The translations under genes and the position numbers were made by a program. Shown piece after piece: positions 26,210 through 34,099 of a stretch of 64,000 nt of DNA. A model generated the notes under the pieces. That model did not search any database. It was not told the DNA's origin and saw only the letters and a list, made by a program, of their open reading frames with translations. Position 1 is the first letter of the stretch; each line of letters opens with the position of its first letter. The DNA is taken from assembly GCF_024756275.1 (NCBI RefSeq), contig NZ_JANUGQ010000019.1, positions 62,001 through 126,000 on the forward strand. Direction: 5' to 3'. Origin of the DNA: Streptomyces pyxinae (GTDB taxonomy: Bacteria; Actinomycetota; Actinomycetes; Streptomycetales; Streptomycetaceae).

Positions 26210-26320
26210 CCGCAAGGTGAACACCGGGTGTCCAGCACCCCCGTGGCAGCCGTCACCCGCCTTGCGGGACGGTCACGGAGAGTGCGACCATCAGCCCCGT
26301 CCCCCGTCCTCGCAAGGTAG
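26210..26320 (+). promoter_or_regulatory. Leader with two competing pairings over a start site
   Basis: The segment ccttgcgg (26260-26267) is complementary to ccgcaagg upstream (26210-26217). It is also complementary, with one G-U, to tcgcaagg downstream (26310-26317), which contains the ribosome-binding region of the gene at 26330. The two helices are mutually exclusive. A regulatory role is inference. Confidence 0.45.
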
Positions 26321-26329
26321 GTCGAACCT

Positions 26330-27829
26330 GTGTCAGTGCCGCACGAAGCCAAGACCCGTACCACCGCAGTCGTGCTCGCCGGCGGCACCGGACAGCGGGT
26401 GGGGCTCGCGATCCCCAAGCAGCTGCTGAAGATCGCGGGCAAGGCCGTCATCGAGCACACGCTGGCCATCTTCGAGCAGGCGGAGTGCGTCGACGACATC
26501 ATCGTGCTGATGGCGCCGGGGTTCGTGCCCGAGGTGGAGAAGATCGTCACGCGGGCCGGACTGACCAAGGTCACCCGGATCATCGAGGGCGGGGCCACCC
26601 GGAACGAGACCACCGAGCGGGCCATCCGCGCGCTGGGCGAGGGGCTCGCGGAGGGCGAGGACCGCAATGTCCTCTTCCATGACGCGGTGCGCCCCCTGCT
26701 GTCACAGCGTGTGATCAAGGACTGTGTCGACGCCCTCGACCGCTACCAGGCGGTGGACGTCGCCATCCCCTCCGCCGACACCATCATCGTGACCCGCACC
26801 CACGGCGAGGACGGCGAGTTCATCACCGACGTCCCGGACCGCTCCCGGCTGCGCCGCGGCCAGACCCCGCAGGCGTTCAAGCTGTCCACCGTCCGGCGGG
26901 CCTACGAGATCGCCGCCGGCGACCCCAACTTCCAGGCGACCGACGACTGTTCGGTGGTGCTCAAGTACCTGCCGGACGTGCCGATCCATGTGGTGCCGGG
27001 CGACGAGTACAACATGAAGGTCACCCAGCCGGTGGACGTCTTCATCGCGGACAAGCTCTTCCAGCTCGCCTCCACCACCGCCCCCCGCCAGGCCGACGAG
27101 GCCGTCTACCGCGAGCTGCTCGCCGGCCGCACCCTGGTGGTCTTCGGCGGCTCGTACGGCATCGGCGCCGACATCGCGACCCTGGCCGAGCGGTACGGGG
27201 CGAAGGTGTACGCGCTGGGCCGCTCCACCACCGGCACCCATGTGGAGAACCCGCAGCACGTGGAGGACGCCCTCGCCACGGCGTACACCGAGACCGGCCG
27301 GATCGACTACGTCATCAACACCGCCGGCGTGCTCCGCATCGGAAAGCTCGCGGAGACCGACACCGCGACCATTCAGGAAGCGCTGAACGTCAATTACCTG
27401 GCCCCGGTGCAGATCGCGCGTGCCGCCTACAAGTACCTGGTCGAGACCAAGGGGCAGCTGCTCCTCTACACCTCCTCCAGCTACACCCGGGGCCGTGCCG
27501 AGTACAGCCTTTACTCGTCCACCAAGGCGGCCATGGTGAATCTCACCCAGGCGCTGGCCGACGAATGGGCCGCCGACGACATCCGGGTCAATTGCGTGAA
27601 CCCCGAGCGCACCGCGACCCCCATGCGCACCAAGGCGTTCGGCGAGGAGCCGGCCGGCTCGCTGCTCTCCTCCGAGGCCGTCGCCCGGTCCTCGCTGGAC
27701 GTGCTGCTCTCCGAACTCACCGGCCATGTCGTGGACGTACGGCAGCAGGACCCCACCCGCGCGGCGGGCGAGGCGTCCGGGTTCGAGCAGGCGCTCGCCG
27801 CCGTGCTGGACCGCCAGGAAGATGTGTAA
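26330..27829 (+). CDS. Bifunctional cytidylyltransferase/SDR reductase, CDP-ribitol-synthase type
   Basis: 499 residues. The N-terminal IspD/TarI-like nucleotidyltransferase (about 8-240) has VVLAGGTGQRVGLAIPKQ, HDAVRPL and RRGQTPQAF. The C-terminal short-chain dehydrogenase (about 262-495) has VVFGGSYGIGADIA for cofactor, TSSSYTRG with the active Ser, and YSLYSSTKAAM with Tyr-x3-Lys. This fusion matches Haemophilus Bcs1-type enzymes, which reduce ribulose 5-phosphate and activate the ribitol phosphate with CTP. The following gene is a TagF/TarL-like polymerase, supporting CDP-polyol production. Activity on another polyol phosphate is possible. The GTG at 26330 follows AAGGTAGG, which lies inside an alternative RNA helix. 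Confidence 0.85.
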   Translation: MSVPHEAKTRTTAVVLAGGTGQRVGLAIPKQLLKIAGKAVIEHTLAIFEQAECVDDIIVLMAPGFVPEVEKIVTRAGLTKVTRIIEGGATRNETTERAIRALGEGLAEGEDRNVLFHDAVRPLLSQRVIKDCVDALDRYQAVDVAIPSADTIIVTRTHGEDGEFITDVPDRSRLRRGQTPQAFKLSTVRRAYEIAAGDPNFQATDDCSVVLKYLPDVPIHVVPGDEYNMKVTQPVDVFIADKLFQLASTTAPRQADEAVYRELLAGRTLVVFGGSYGIGADIATLAERYGAKVYALGRSTTGTHVENPQHVEDALATAYTETGRIDYVINTAGVLRIGKLAETDTATIQEALNVNYLAPVQIARAAYKYLVETKGQLLLYTSSSYTRGRAEYSLYSSTKAAMVNLTQALADEWAADDIRVNCVNPERTATPMRTKAFGEEPAGSLLSSEAVARSSLDVLLSELTGHVVDVRQQDPTRAAGEASGFEQALAAVLDRQEDV

Positions 27830-27851
27830 TACTCACCCAATGTGACTTATT

Positions 27852-27890
27852 CGGGCCTCTGTTTCGCGTAGCCGCGTATGCAGGGGCCCG
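27852..27890 (+). terminator. Terminator after the cytidylyltransferase fusion
   Basis: 10-bp stem with one G-U pair (27852-27861 with 27881-27890) and a small inner cgcg helix, 22 bases after the stop codon. Confidence 0.65.
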
Positions 27891-28147
27891 AGTTCGTCTC
27901 GGATTTCGCGTCCGTCTTTGTCTTTGTTGTCGTATCAGCCCTCGTTCCAGTCTCCGTCCCGGCCGTCTCGGTCCTCTTCTTCGTCTTCGCCTTCGTGAAG
28001 GAATCCCCAAGGAATCCTCAAGAAACCCCAAGAAACCCAAGGAGTCTCCGGAAGTCTTCAGGGGCCTTCGGGGAGTCCGGGGAACCTCCCTCACGAGAAT
28101 GTCGTCCTAGTGCACAACCGGCACCTCCCTTCTGAAGCAGGTTCTAC
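27891..28147 (+). other. Low-GC, strand-asymmetric intergenic tract
   Basis: No gene seen. Bases 27895-28000 are pyrimidine-rich (repeated tctt/ttcgt), and 28000-28060 switch to A/G/C repeats of caaggaatc and caagaaaccc type. GC content is well below the rest of the window. The end includes the AGCAGG ribosome-binding site of the gene at 28148. Confidence 0.5.
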
Positions 28148-30283
28148 GTGATTTCGACCGCCATCCGTCTGGCCCGTGTGGGCAGCCGGTCGGAGCTGGC
28201 CGCGGCAGTCCTCATGGGACTGGGCTATCCGTGCGTCATGCTCGCCGCGCTGATCCCGAACCTCTGGTTCTTCGTGGCCGCCGGTGCCGTGACGTACGCC
28301 GCCGACTGGTACCTGCACCAGAAGAAGAGCTACCTGGTCAACCGCCTGAACAAGGTGCGCGTCGGGCTGTCCGTCCGCTTCCTGCTGCGCCAGCTGCTGC
28401 TGATCCTGCTGCTCGCCCGGGAGAACCTCGCGGAGGGCCCGGTCTTCTACGCCGCGGTCGCCTGCTTCCTGCTCTTCTACGGCCTCCAGGCCCCGCAGGG
28501 CGCGCTGGCCACCCTGATCCGGCTGCGCCGCACCATGCCGGTGATCACCCGCAACGTCGACCTCAACGCCGTACGCATCCCGGACGCGCCGCCGCAGGCG
28601 CTGCTGAACCGGTCGGCCGAGAAGATGCTGCACCTGGACCTGCCGGCCGTCGTCGGCGTGGTGATCGCCGCGGGCACCGGACGGGACCTCGCCGCCTTCG
28701 TGGGCGTGGGCCTCACCATCGGGCTCGGCCTGCTCTACACCGCCCTGCTGGTGCCGTATCTGCGCCGCAAGCGCCGGGTGCCGGGCGCGTCCGCCGTGCT
28801 CAAGGCCGTCGGCACCTGGCTGGGCGAGTACCAGCCGACCACCGCGCTCTACTTCTCCGGCTCCAACGACTCCGCGTACCAGGTCACCATGTGGCTGGAG
28901 ACGATGGAGCGGGTCGAGGGCCGGCCCGTCATCATCATGCGCGAGCGCTCCCTGGTGAAGAGCCTCCCGCCGACCGCCGTGCCGGTGCTCTGCGTCCCCG
29001 GCGGCCAGCACCTGATGGCGATGGACTGGTCCTCGCTCCGGGTGGTGCTCTACGCCGCCAACGTCGGCAAGAACATCCACATGCTGCGGGTGCCCACCGC
29101 CAAGCACGTCTTCATCGGCCACGGCGACAGCGACAAGCTGGCCAGCGTCAACCCGTTCTCCAAGGTGTACGACGAGGTCTGGACCGCCGGCCGGGCCGGC
29201 CGGGACCGGTACGCGCTGGCCGACGTGGGCGTCCGGGACGAGGACATCGTGGAGGTCGGCCGCCCCCAGCTGTCCCCCATCACCGCCGCCACCGGCACCC
29301 CGGGGAACCCGGTGCCCACGGTCCTCTACGCCCCCACGTGGGAGGGCTGGGACAACAACCCGGGCAACACCTCGCTGCTGGCGGCCGGCGAGAACATCGT
29401 CAAGCGCCTGCTGACCGCCGAGCCCCCGGTCCGCCTCATCTACAAGCCGCACCCCTTCACCGGCCTGGTCAACAAGAAGGCCAAGGCGGTGGACGAGCGG
29501 ATCCGCAAGCTGATCGCGGACGCGGCCGCCGCCCGCGCCACCGACCCGCGCTGGGCGAAGGAGGCCGCCGCGGCCCGCGAGGAGCAGGCCGCCGCCGGTG
29601 CCACGCTCGCCCGGATCGACGCCCGGCTGGCCGAGCTGGCCTCCCCGGGCCGCAGGGGCGGCGACGAGGCCGAGGAGTCCCGGGTCTCGCTCGCCGACCC
29701 GCAGCGCCTCGACGAGATCCAGCGGCTGCACGCCGAGTGGAACGACGCCTACTGGCGCTCCACCGGCTGGTGGCAGCACCAGGTGGTCACCGGCTCGGCG
29801 CCCCGGCTCTACGACTGCTTCAACGAGTCCGACGCCATGGTCTCGGACATCTCCAGCGTGGTCTCCGACTTCATCGCCAGCGGCAAGCCGTACGCCGTCA
29901 CCGACGCGGCCGGCCTGGGCGCCGACGAGTTCCGGCGGCAGAACACCGCCGTCCGCGCGGCCGTCGTCCTCACCAACAGCGCCGCCGAGCTGGACCAGCT
30001 GCTCGCCGCCGTCACCGACCCGGCCGCCGACACCCTGGCCACCGAGCGGAAGGCGCTCAAGGAGTATCTGCTCGGTCCCGACCAGCCGACCTCACTGGAG
30101 CGGTTCAACGCCGCCGTACGGGACCTCGCCGCCCGTGCCGAGACCCGCAACCAGGGCGTCGCGCAGCGGCTCGCCGGCCAGACCATCGGTGAGCTGGACC
30201 AGGAGGACGAGGTGTCCCTGGGCACCGAGCCCGCCAACGGGGCGGTCGCCGAGGCGGAGGCCGGGGCCCAGGCGGTCGGCTGA
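28148..30283 (+). CDS. TagF/TarL-like polyol-phosphate polymerase with membrane N-terminus
   Basis: 711 residues. The N-terminal 210 residues contain about five hydrophobic segments (for example LGYPCVMLAALIPNLWFFV). The C-terminal part is a CDP-glycerol/CDP-ribitol phosphotransferase domain. It has VFIGHGDSDKL with the catalytic-type His325, VLYAPTWEGW, LIYKPHPFTG and SDISSVVSDFI, the last positioning Ser/Thr-Asp for the polyol donor. Between the last two motifs lies a charged helical insert of roughly 100 residues, probably coiled-coil. It polymerises or primes a poly(polyol-phosphate) chain on a lipid carrier at the inner membrane face. The upstream fusion enzyme favours CDP-ribitol as donor. 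The C-terminus is acidic and Ala-rich. Confidence 0.87.
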   Translation: MISTAIRLARVGSRSELAAAVLMGLGYPCVMLAALIPNLWFFVAAGAVTYAADWYLHQKKSYLVNRLNKVRVGLSVRFLLRQLLLILLLARENLAEGPVFYAAVACFLLFYGLQAPQGALATLIRLRRTMPVITRNVDLNAVRIPDAPPQALLNRSAEKMLHLDLPAVVGVVIAAGTGRDLAAFVGVGLTIGLGLLYTALLVPYLRRKRRVPGASAVLKAVGTWLGEYQPTTALYFSGSNDSAYQVTMWLETMERVEGRPVIIMRERSLVKSLPPTAVPVLCVPGGQHLMAMDWSSLRVVLYAANVGKNIHMLRVPTAKHVFIGHGDSDKLASVNPFSKVYDEVWTAGRAGRDRYALADVGVRDEDIVEVGRPQLSPITAATGTPGNPVPTVLYAPTWEGWDNNPGNTSLLAAGENIVKRLLTAEPPVRLIYKPHPFTGLVNKKAKAVDERIRKLIADAAAARATDPRWAKEAAAAREEQAAAGATLARIDARLAELASPGRRGGDEAEESRVSLADPQRLDEIQRLHAEWNDAYWRSTGWWQHQVVTGSAPRLYDCFNESDAMVSDISSVVSDFIASGKPYAVTDAAGLGADEFRRQNTAVRAAVVLTNSAAELDQLLAAVTDPAADTLATERKALKEYLLGPDQPTSLERFNAAVRDLAARAETRNQGVAQRLAGQTIGELDQEDEVSLGTEPANGAVAEAEAGAQAVG

Positions 30284-30447
30284 CCCGCACCGGGCGGCCG
30301 GTCGGCCCGGCGGTCGGGTGACCCGGGTCCGGGCGGTCGGACGCCGTGGGCCCCGGCGGGCCTGGCAGTAGCCGGGCGGTCACCGGCCGGTCCCGGGCAC
30401 CCGCGCCGGGCGCGTCCTGCGCTCCACGGCCCCACCGCGGCGGCACC

Positions 30448-31773
30448 ATGGCGGACGAACCCCGTCCGCTTCCGCCGCAGTGGGGCCGTACCGTGCCGAT
30501 GACCGAGAACCAGCCCGCAGCAGTCCCCGGGACGGCCGACGACTCCGTGGCCCCCGGTCGTCCCGTCCCCGACGTCTCCGTGATCGTCGGCGCCTATGAC
30601 GCCATGCCGTACCTGGTCAGATGCCTGGAATCGGTGGCGGCGCAGACCATCGGCCCGGACCGGATGGAGCTCATCGCGGTGGACGACGGCTCCACCGACG
30701 GCACCGGCGAGCGGCTGGCGGAGTTCGCCGCCCGGGGGGCCGTACCGACCCGGGTGGTACGGCAGGCCAACTCCGGCTCCCCGGGCGGCCCCCGCAACAC
30801 CGGCCTCGGGCTGGCACGCGGGCGGTACGTCTTCTTCCTGGACGCCGACGACTACCTCGGGGACGAGGCGCTGGAGCGGCTGGTCGCGATGGCGGACCGG
30901 GCGGGCACCGACGTGGTGCTCGGCCGCACCGTGGGCGTCAACCGGGGCGCCGCCCGGTCGATGTGGCGGAAGACCACCGAGCGGGCCGACATCTACACCT
31001 CGAACGTCAAGTTCACCCTGAGCGCCCAGAAGCTGTTCCGGCGCGAACTGCTGGTCCGGCACCGGATGCGGTTCGACCCGTCGCTGCGGATCGGGGAGGA
31101 CGCGCTCTTCACCATGGAGGCATATCTGCGGGCCGCCGGGGTCTCGGTCGTGGCCGACTACACCTGCTACTACCTGGTGGGCCGCGCGGACGGCAAGCAT
31201 GTGACCAGGACCGTCGGCCACCCGGAGCGGATCGCCGCCGCCGGGGCGCTGATGGAGCTGATCGCCGCGCATCTGCCGCCGGGGGAGCGGCGGGACCGGC
31301 TGATGGTCCGCCCGTTCACGGTCAACCTGCTGCCGCAGTTCGGCCCGATCGTGCTGCGCCGGCCGGTGGCCGAGCTGCGCCGCAAACTGGAGCTGGCCGC
31401 CCCGCTGATGGCCGCCCACTGGACGCCGGGGGTGGCCGCGCTGCTGCGGGTGCCGGAGCGGCTGCCGCTGACCTGCGTGGCGCTGGACCGGCCGGCCGCG
31501 CTGCTGGACGTGGTCGCCGCCGGGCGCTCCGCCGAACCACCGCCCCGGGTGCGCAGGGGTGGCCGGGAGTATCTGGCGTACCCGCACTTCGGGGACCCGG
31601 CGGCGGGCATCCCGGACGAGGCGTACGAGGTGCTGGACGCGCCCGGCCGGCTGGGGCGGCTCCGCCGCCGGGCCCGCCGCGCAGCGGTCCGGCTGGTCGG
31701 GCAGTCCCGGCTGTCCCGGCTGGTCCGGCTGGTCGGGCAGTCCCGGCTGGTCCGGCTGGTCCGGCAGTCCTGA
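30448..31773 (+). CDS. TarS-like family 2 glycosyltransferase
   Basis: 441 residues. The GT-A domain has VIVGAYDAMPYL, VDDGSTDGT, NSGSPGGPRNTGL and an intact LDADD motif, then GRTVGVN...MWRKT and GEDALFTMEAYL as in TarS/TarP. It is related to the GT2 at 5527 but has the normal Asp-x-Asp. The C-terminal ~35 residues are an Arg/Leu/Val-rich tail made by a 36-bp DNA duplication (RLVGQSRL repeats), potentially an amphipathic membrane anchor. ATG 30448 is used; ATG 30499 is an alternative, and neither has a strong ribosome-binding site. Last gene of the obg-proB wall-polymer group. Confidence 0.82.
   Translation: MADEPRPLPPQWGRTVPMTENQPAAVPGTADDSVAPGRPVPDVSVIVGAYDAMPYLVRCLESVAAQTIGPDRMELIAVDDGSTDGTGERLAEFAARGAVPTRVVRQANSGSPGGPRNTGLGLARGRYVFFLDADDYLGDEALERLVAMADRAGTDVVLGRTVGVNRGAARSMWRKTTERADIYTSNVKFTLSAQKLFRRELLVRHRMRFDPSLRIGEDALFTMEAYLRAAGVSVVADYTCYYLVGRADGKHVTRTVGHPERIAAAGALMELIAAHLPPGERRDRLMVRPFTVNLLPQFGPIVLRRPVAELRRKLELAAPLMAAHWTPGVAALLRVPERLPLTCVALDRPAALLDVVAAGRSAEPPPRVRRGGREYLAYPHFGDPAAGIPDEAYEVLDAPGRLGRLRRRARRAAVRLVGQSRLSRLVRLVGQSRLVRLVRQS
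31687..31770 (+). repeat. 36-bp tandem duplication within GT2 3' end
   Basis: The 27-base block 31687-31713 recurs exactly at 31723-31749, followed by a partial third copy to 31770. It encodes the repeated Arg-rich tail. Confidence 0.85.
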
Positions 31774-31861
31774 CCGACCCGGCTTTCCGGCTGTCCGGTG
31801 GGTCCGGCCGGGTGCCCGGAAGGGTCCGCCGACGGGAATCGGCGCGCGCCGGGTCACCCGT

Positions 31862-31873
31862 TTGACATAGATT
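31862..31873 (+). promoter_or_regulatory. Candidate proB promoter elements
   Basis: A perfect TTGACA (31862-31867) is followed directly by TAGATT (31868-31873). Neither has a well-placed partner box, so which element is used is unclear. Both lie 40-50 bases before the proB GTG. Confidence 0.35.
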
Positions 31874-31914
31874 CGCCGGGTGACACCGGCCAGCGAACAG
31901 GGGTGCGAGGAACA

Positions 31915-33057
31915 GTGACCGGAGAGACGGCGGCCCGGCAGTACGTGACGGACGCCCGCAGAATCGTCGTCAAGGTCGGCTCGTCGTCCCTGACCACCGC
32001 CGCCGGCGGGCTCGACGCCGACCGGGTGGACGCGCTCGTCGACGTCCTGGCGCGGGCGCGCGGCGGGGAGCGGGAGGTCGTCCTGGTCTCCTCCGGCGCC
32101 ATCGCCGCCGGACTCGCCCCGCTCGGCCTGGACCGGCGCCCCCGGGACCTCGCCCGCCAGCAGGCGGCCGCCAGCGTCGGCCAGGGCCTGCTGGTGGCCC
32201 GCTACACCGCCTCCTTCGCCCGGTACGGCGTACGCGTCGGCCAGGTGCTGCTCACCGCCGACGACACCAGCCGCCGGGCGCACTACCGCAACGCCTACCG
32301 GACGCTCGACCAGCTGCTCACCATGGGCGCCCTGCCGGTCGTCAACGAGAACGACACGGTCGCCACCGACGAGATCCGGTTCGGTGACAACGACCGGCTC
32401 GCCGCGCTCGTCGCCCATCTGGTCCGCGCCGATCTGCTGGTGCTCCTCTCCGACGTGGACGGCCTCTACGACGGCGACCCCAGCCGGCCCGGCACCACCC
32501 GGATCGCGGAGGTCCGGGGCCCCGCCGACCTCCGGGGCGTGGAGATCGGCTCGGCCGGCAAGGCGGGCGTCGGCACCGGCGGCATGGTCACCAAGGTGGA
32601 GGCCGCCCGGATCGCGGCCGCCGCCGGCGTCCCGGTCGTCCTCACCTCCGCCAGCCGGGCCGCCGACGCCCTCGCCGGCCGGGACACCGGCACCTGCTTC
32701 CACCCCACCGGCCGCCGCTCGGCCGGCCGGCTGCTCTGGCTCGCCCACGCCTCGGCGCCGCAGGGTTCGCTGACCCTGGACGACGGGGCCGTACACGCCG
32801 TGGTGACCGGCCGGAAGTCCCTGCTGCCCGCCGGTATCCGGTCCGTCGAGGGCGAGTTCGCCGCCGGGGAACCGGTCGAGCTGCGGGACCCGTCGGGGCG
32901 GGCCGTGGCGCGCGGACTGGTCAATTTCGACGCCCGGGAGCTGCCGAAGCTGCTGGGACGTTCCACCCATGAGCTGGCCGAGGAGCTGGGACCGGAGTAC
33001 GAAAGAGAGGTCGTCCACCGGGACGACCTCGTGATCCTGCCGTCCCAGAACGGCTGA
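31915..33057 (+). CDS. proB: Glutamate 5-kinase
   Basis: 380 residues, first step of proline synthesis (glutamate to gamma-glutamyl phosphate). The amino-acid kinase domain has VVKVGSSSLT, VSSGAIAAG, NENDTVATDEIRFGDND and GTGGMVTKVEAA. A C-terminal PUA domain (about 285-365) includes GEFAAGEPVEL and GLVNFDARELP. The GTG at 31915 is preceded by GAGGAA. It is separated from proA by one conserved hypothetical gene. Confidence 0.96.
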   Translation: MTGETAARQYVTDARRIVVKVGSSSLTTAAGGLDADRVDALVDVLARARGGEREVVLVSSGAIAAGLAPLGLDRRPRDLARQQAAASVGQGLLVARYTASFARYGVRVGQVLLTADDTSRRAHYRNAYRTLDQLLTMGALPVVNENDTVATDEIRFGDNDRLAALVAHLVRADLLVLLSDVDGLYDGDPSRPGTTRIAEVRGPADLRGVEIGSAGKAGVGTGGMVTKVEAARIAAAAGVPVVLTSASRAADALAGRDTGTCFHPTGRRSAGRLLWLAHASAPQGSLTLDDGAVHAVVTGRKSLLPAGIRSVEGEFAAGEPVELRDPSGRAVARGLVNFDARELPKLLGRSTHELAEELGPEYEREVVHRDDLVILPSQNG

Positions 33058-33213
33058 AACACCGGCCATCCGCCCGGGACCTTCCCGAAAAACGCCCCGC
33101 ATACCGCTCGGGACTGGTCAACTTTGTCTGAAGGCAAGCGGGGTGACGGCACAACACGGCACGGCAAACGCAGCAACGCACACGTACCAACGCGTACCAA
33201 CAGGAGGCCGCCG

Positions 33214-33786
33214 GTGAGACGAGCGCGGCCGGGGTCAGCACCCCGGGGGACGACCGAACGCGCCCTGACGAGTGTCGGGGCCGGGACCGACTTCGGCGAC
33301 GCCGAGTTCGCCGAGGGCGACCAGCGCGGCCGGAGCGGTCACGGCCGGTCCGTGGAGCTGGCGGGGCCGGCCAGATCCGCCGAGCGCCCCGGCTTCGGGG
33401 GCCAGACGGGCCGGGAGCCGCAGCGGCACGTCCCGGAACGGCCGGTGTCGAAGCTCTGGCACATCACGCTCAGCGTCTCCGGCGCCCGGGCCCCGCTGGC
33501 GGACGTACGGCGGGCGCTCGAACAGCTGGCCCATGACCATCCCTTCCTGCTGACCAGCAGATACGCCGAGGACCACGCCGAGATCCGGTACTGGGAGGAG
33601 GCCCGCGACCTCCATGACGCCGCCGCCGTCGCGCTGCGGCTCTGGGGCGAGCACCGGCAGACCGCCCAGCTGCCGCCCTGGGAGATCGTCGGCCTGGAGG
33701 TCATCGACCGGGAGACGTACCACCTGCGGATCGCGGAGGGCTACGGCCCGCCGCCCGCCGCCCCGGTCGGCGTCCACCCGTACTGA
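33214..33786 (+). CDS. Conserved hypothetical between proB and proA
   Basis: 190 residues. The first 75 are Arg/Gly/Glu-rich and probably disordered. The C-terminal ~112 residues form a compact alpha/beta domain (SKLWHITLSVSG, ALEQLAHDHPFLLTSRY, HAEIRYWEEARDLHDAAAVAL, LPPWEIVGLEVIDRETY). The beta-alpha-beta-beta-alpha-beta order suggests a ferredoxin-like fold. GTG 33214 was chosen for AGGAGG six bases upstream; GTG 33445 would give only the conserved domain. No function is known to me; its position suggests proline metabolism or simple linkage. Confidence 0.78.
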   Translation: MRRARPGSAPRGTTERALTSVGAGTDFGDAEFAEGDQRGRSGHGRSVELAGPARSAERPGFGGQTGREPQRHVPERPVSKLWHITLSVSGARAPLADVRRALEQLAHDHPFLLTSRYAEDHAEIRYWEEARDLHDAAAVALRLWGEHRQTAQLPPWEIVGLEVIDRETYHLRIAEGYGPPPAAPVGVHPY

Positions 33787-34099
33787 CCCGCCCCGGCCGC
33801 CCCGCCGGTACGCCCGGTGGACGGCGGCCGGGTCAGGACCCCAGGCTTCCGGGCCCGTACCGGGGCGTCTGTTTCCGGCCTTTCCGGCCGGAAGAGCCGG
33901 AGCGGCCGGACCGGCTGGACCGGCCGGAAGGCTTCGGAGCACTCGGAGGTGCTCGGAAGCGCGCAGAAGCACGCGGAAGGACGAGCGAGGACGGGCGAGC
34001 ACTCGGAGGACTCGCCTCCGGTGTCCGGCGGGCCGGACGGATGTCTCGGAGTCCGGGACACGGGCGGAGCGCCCGCCGCGCGCGCATTACGCTGCGGAC
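33787..34099. other. Intergenic before proA
   Basis: No gene seen. It contains GC-rich self-complementary runs around 33870-33930 (ttccggcc/ggccggaa) that may terminate the upstream gene. A direct repeat of gagcactcggagg lies at about 33936 and 33997. The proA promoter is at its end. Confidence 0.5.
34088..34093 (+). promoter_or_regulatory. Leaderless-type -10 of proA
   Basis: TACGCT (TANNNT) ends 6 bases before the proA ATG at 34100. That places the expected transcript start on the A of the start codon. There is no ribosome-binding site, consistent with a leaderless mRNA. Confidence 0.55.
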
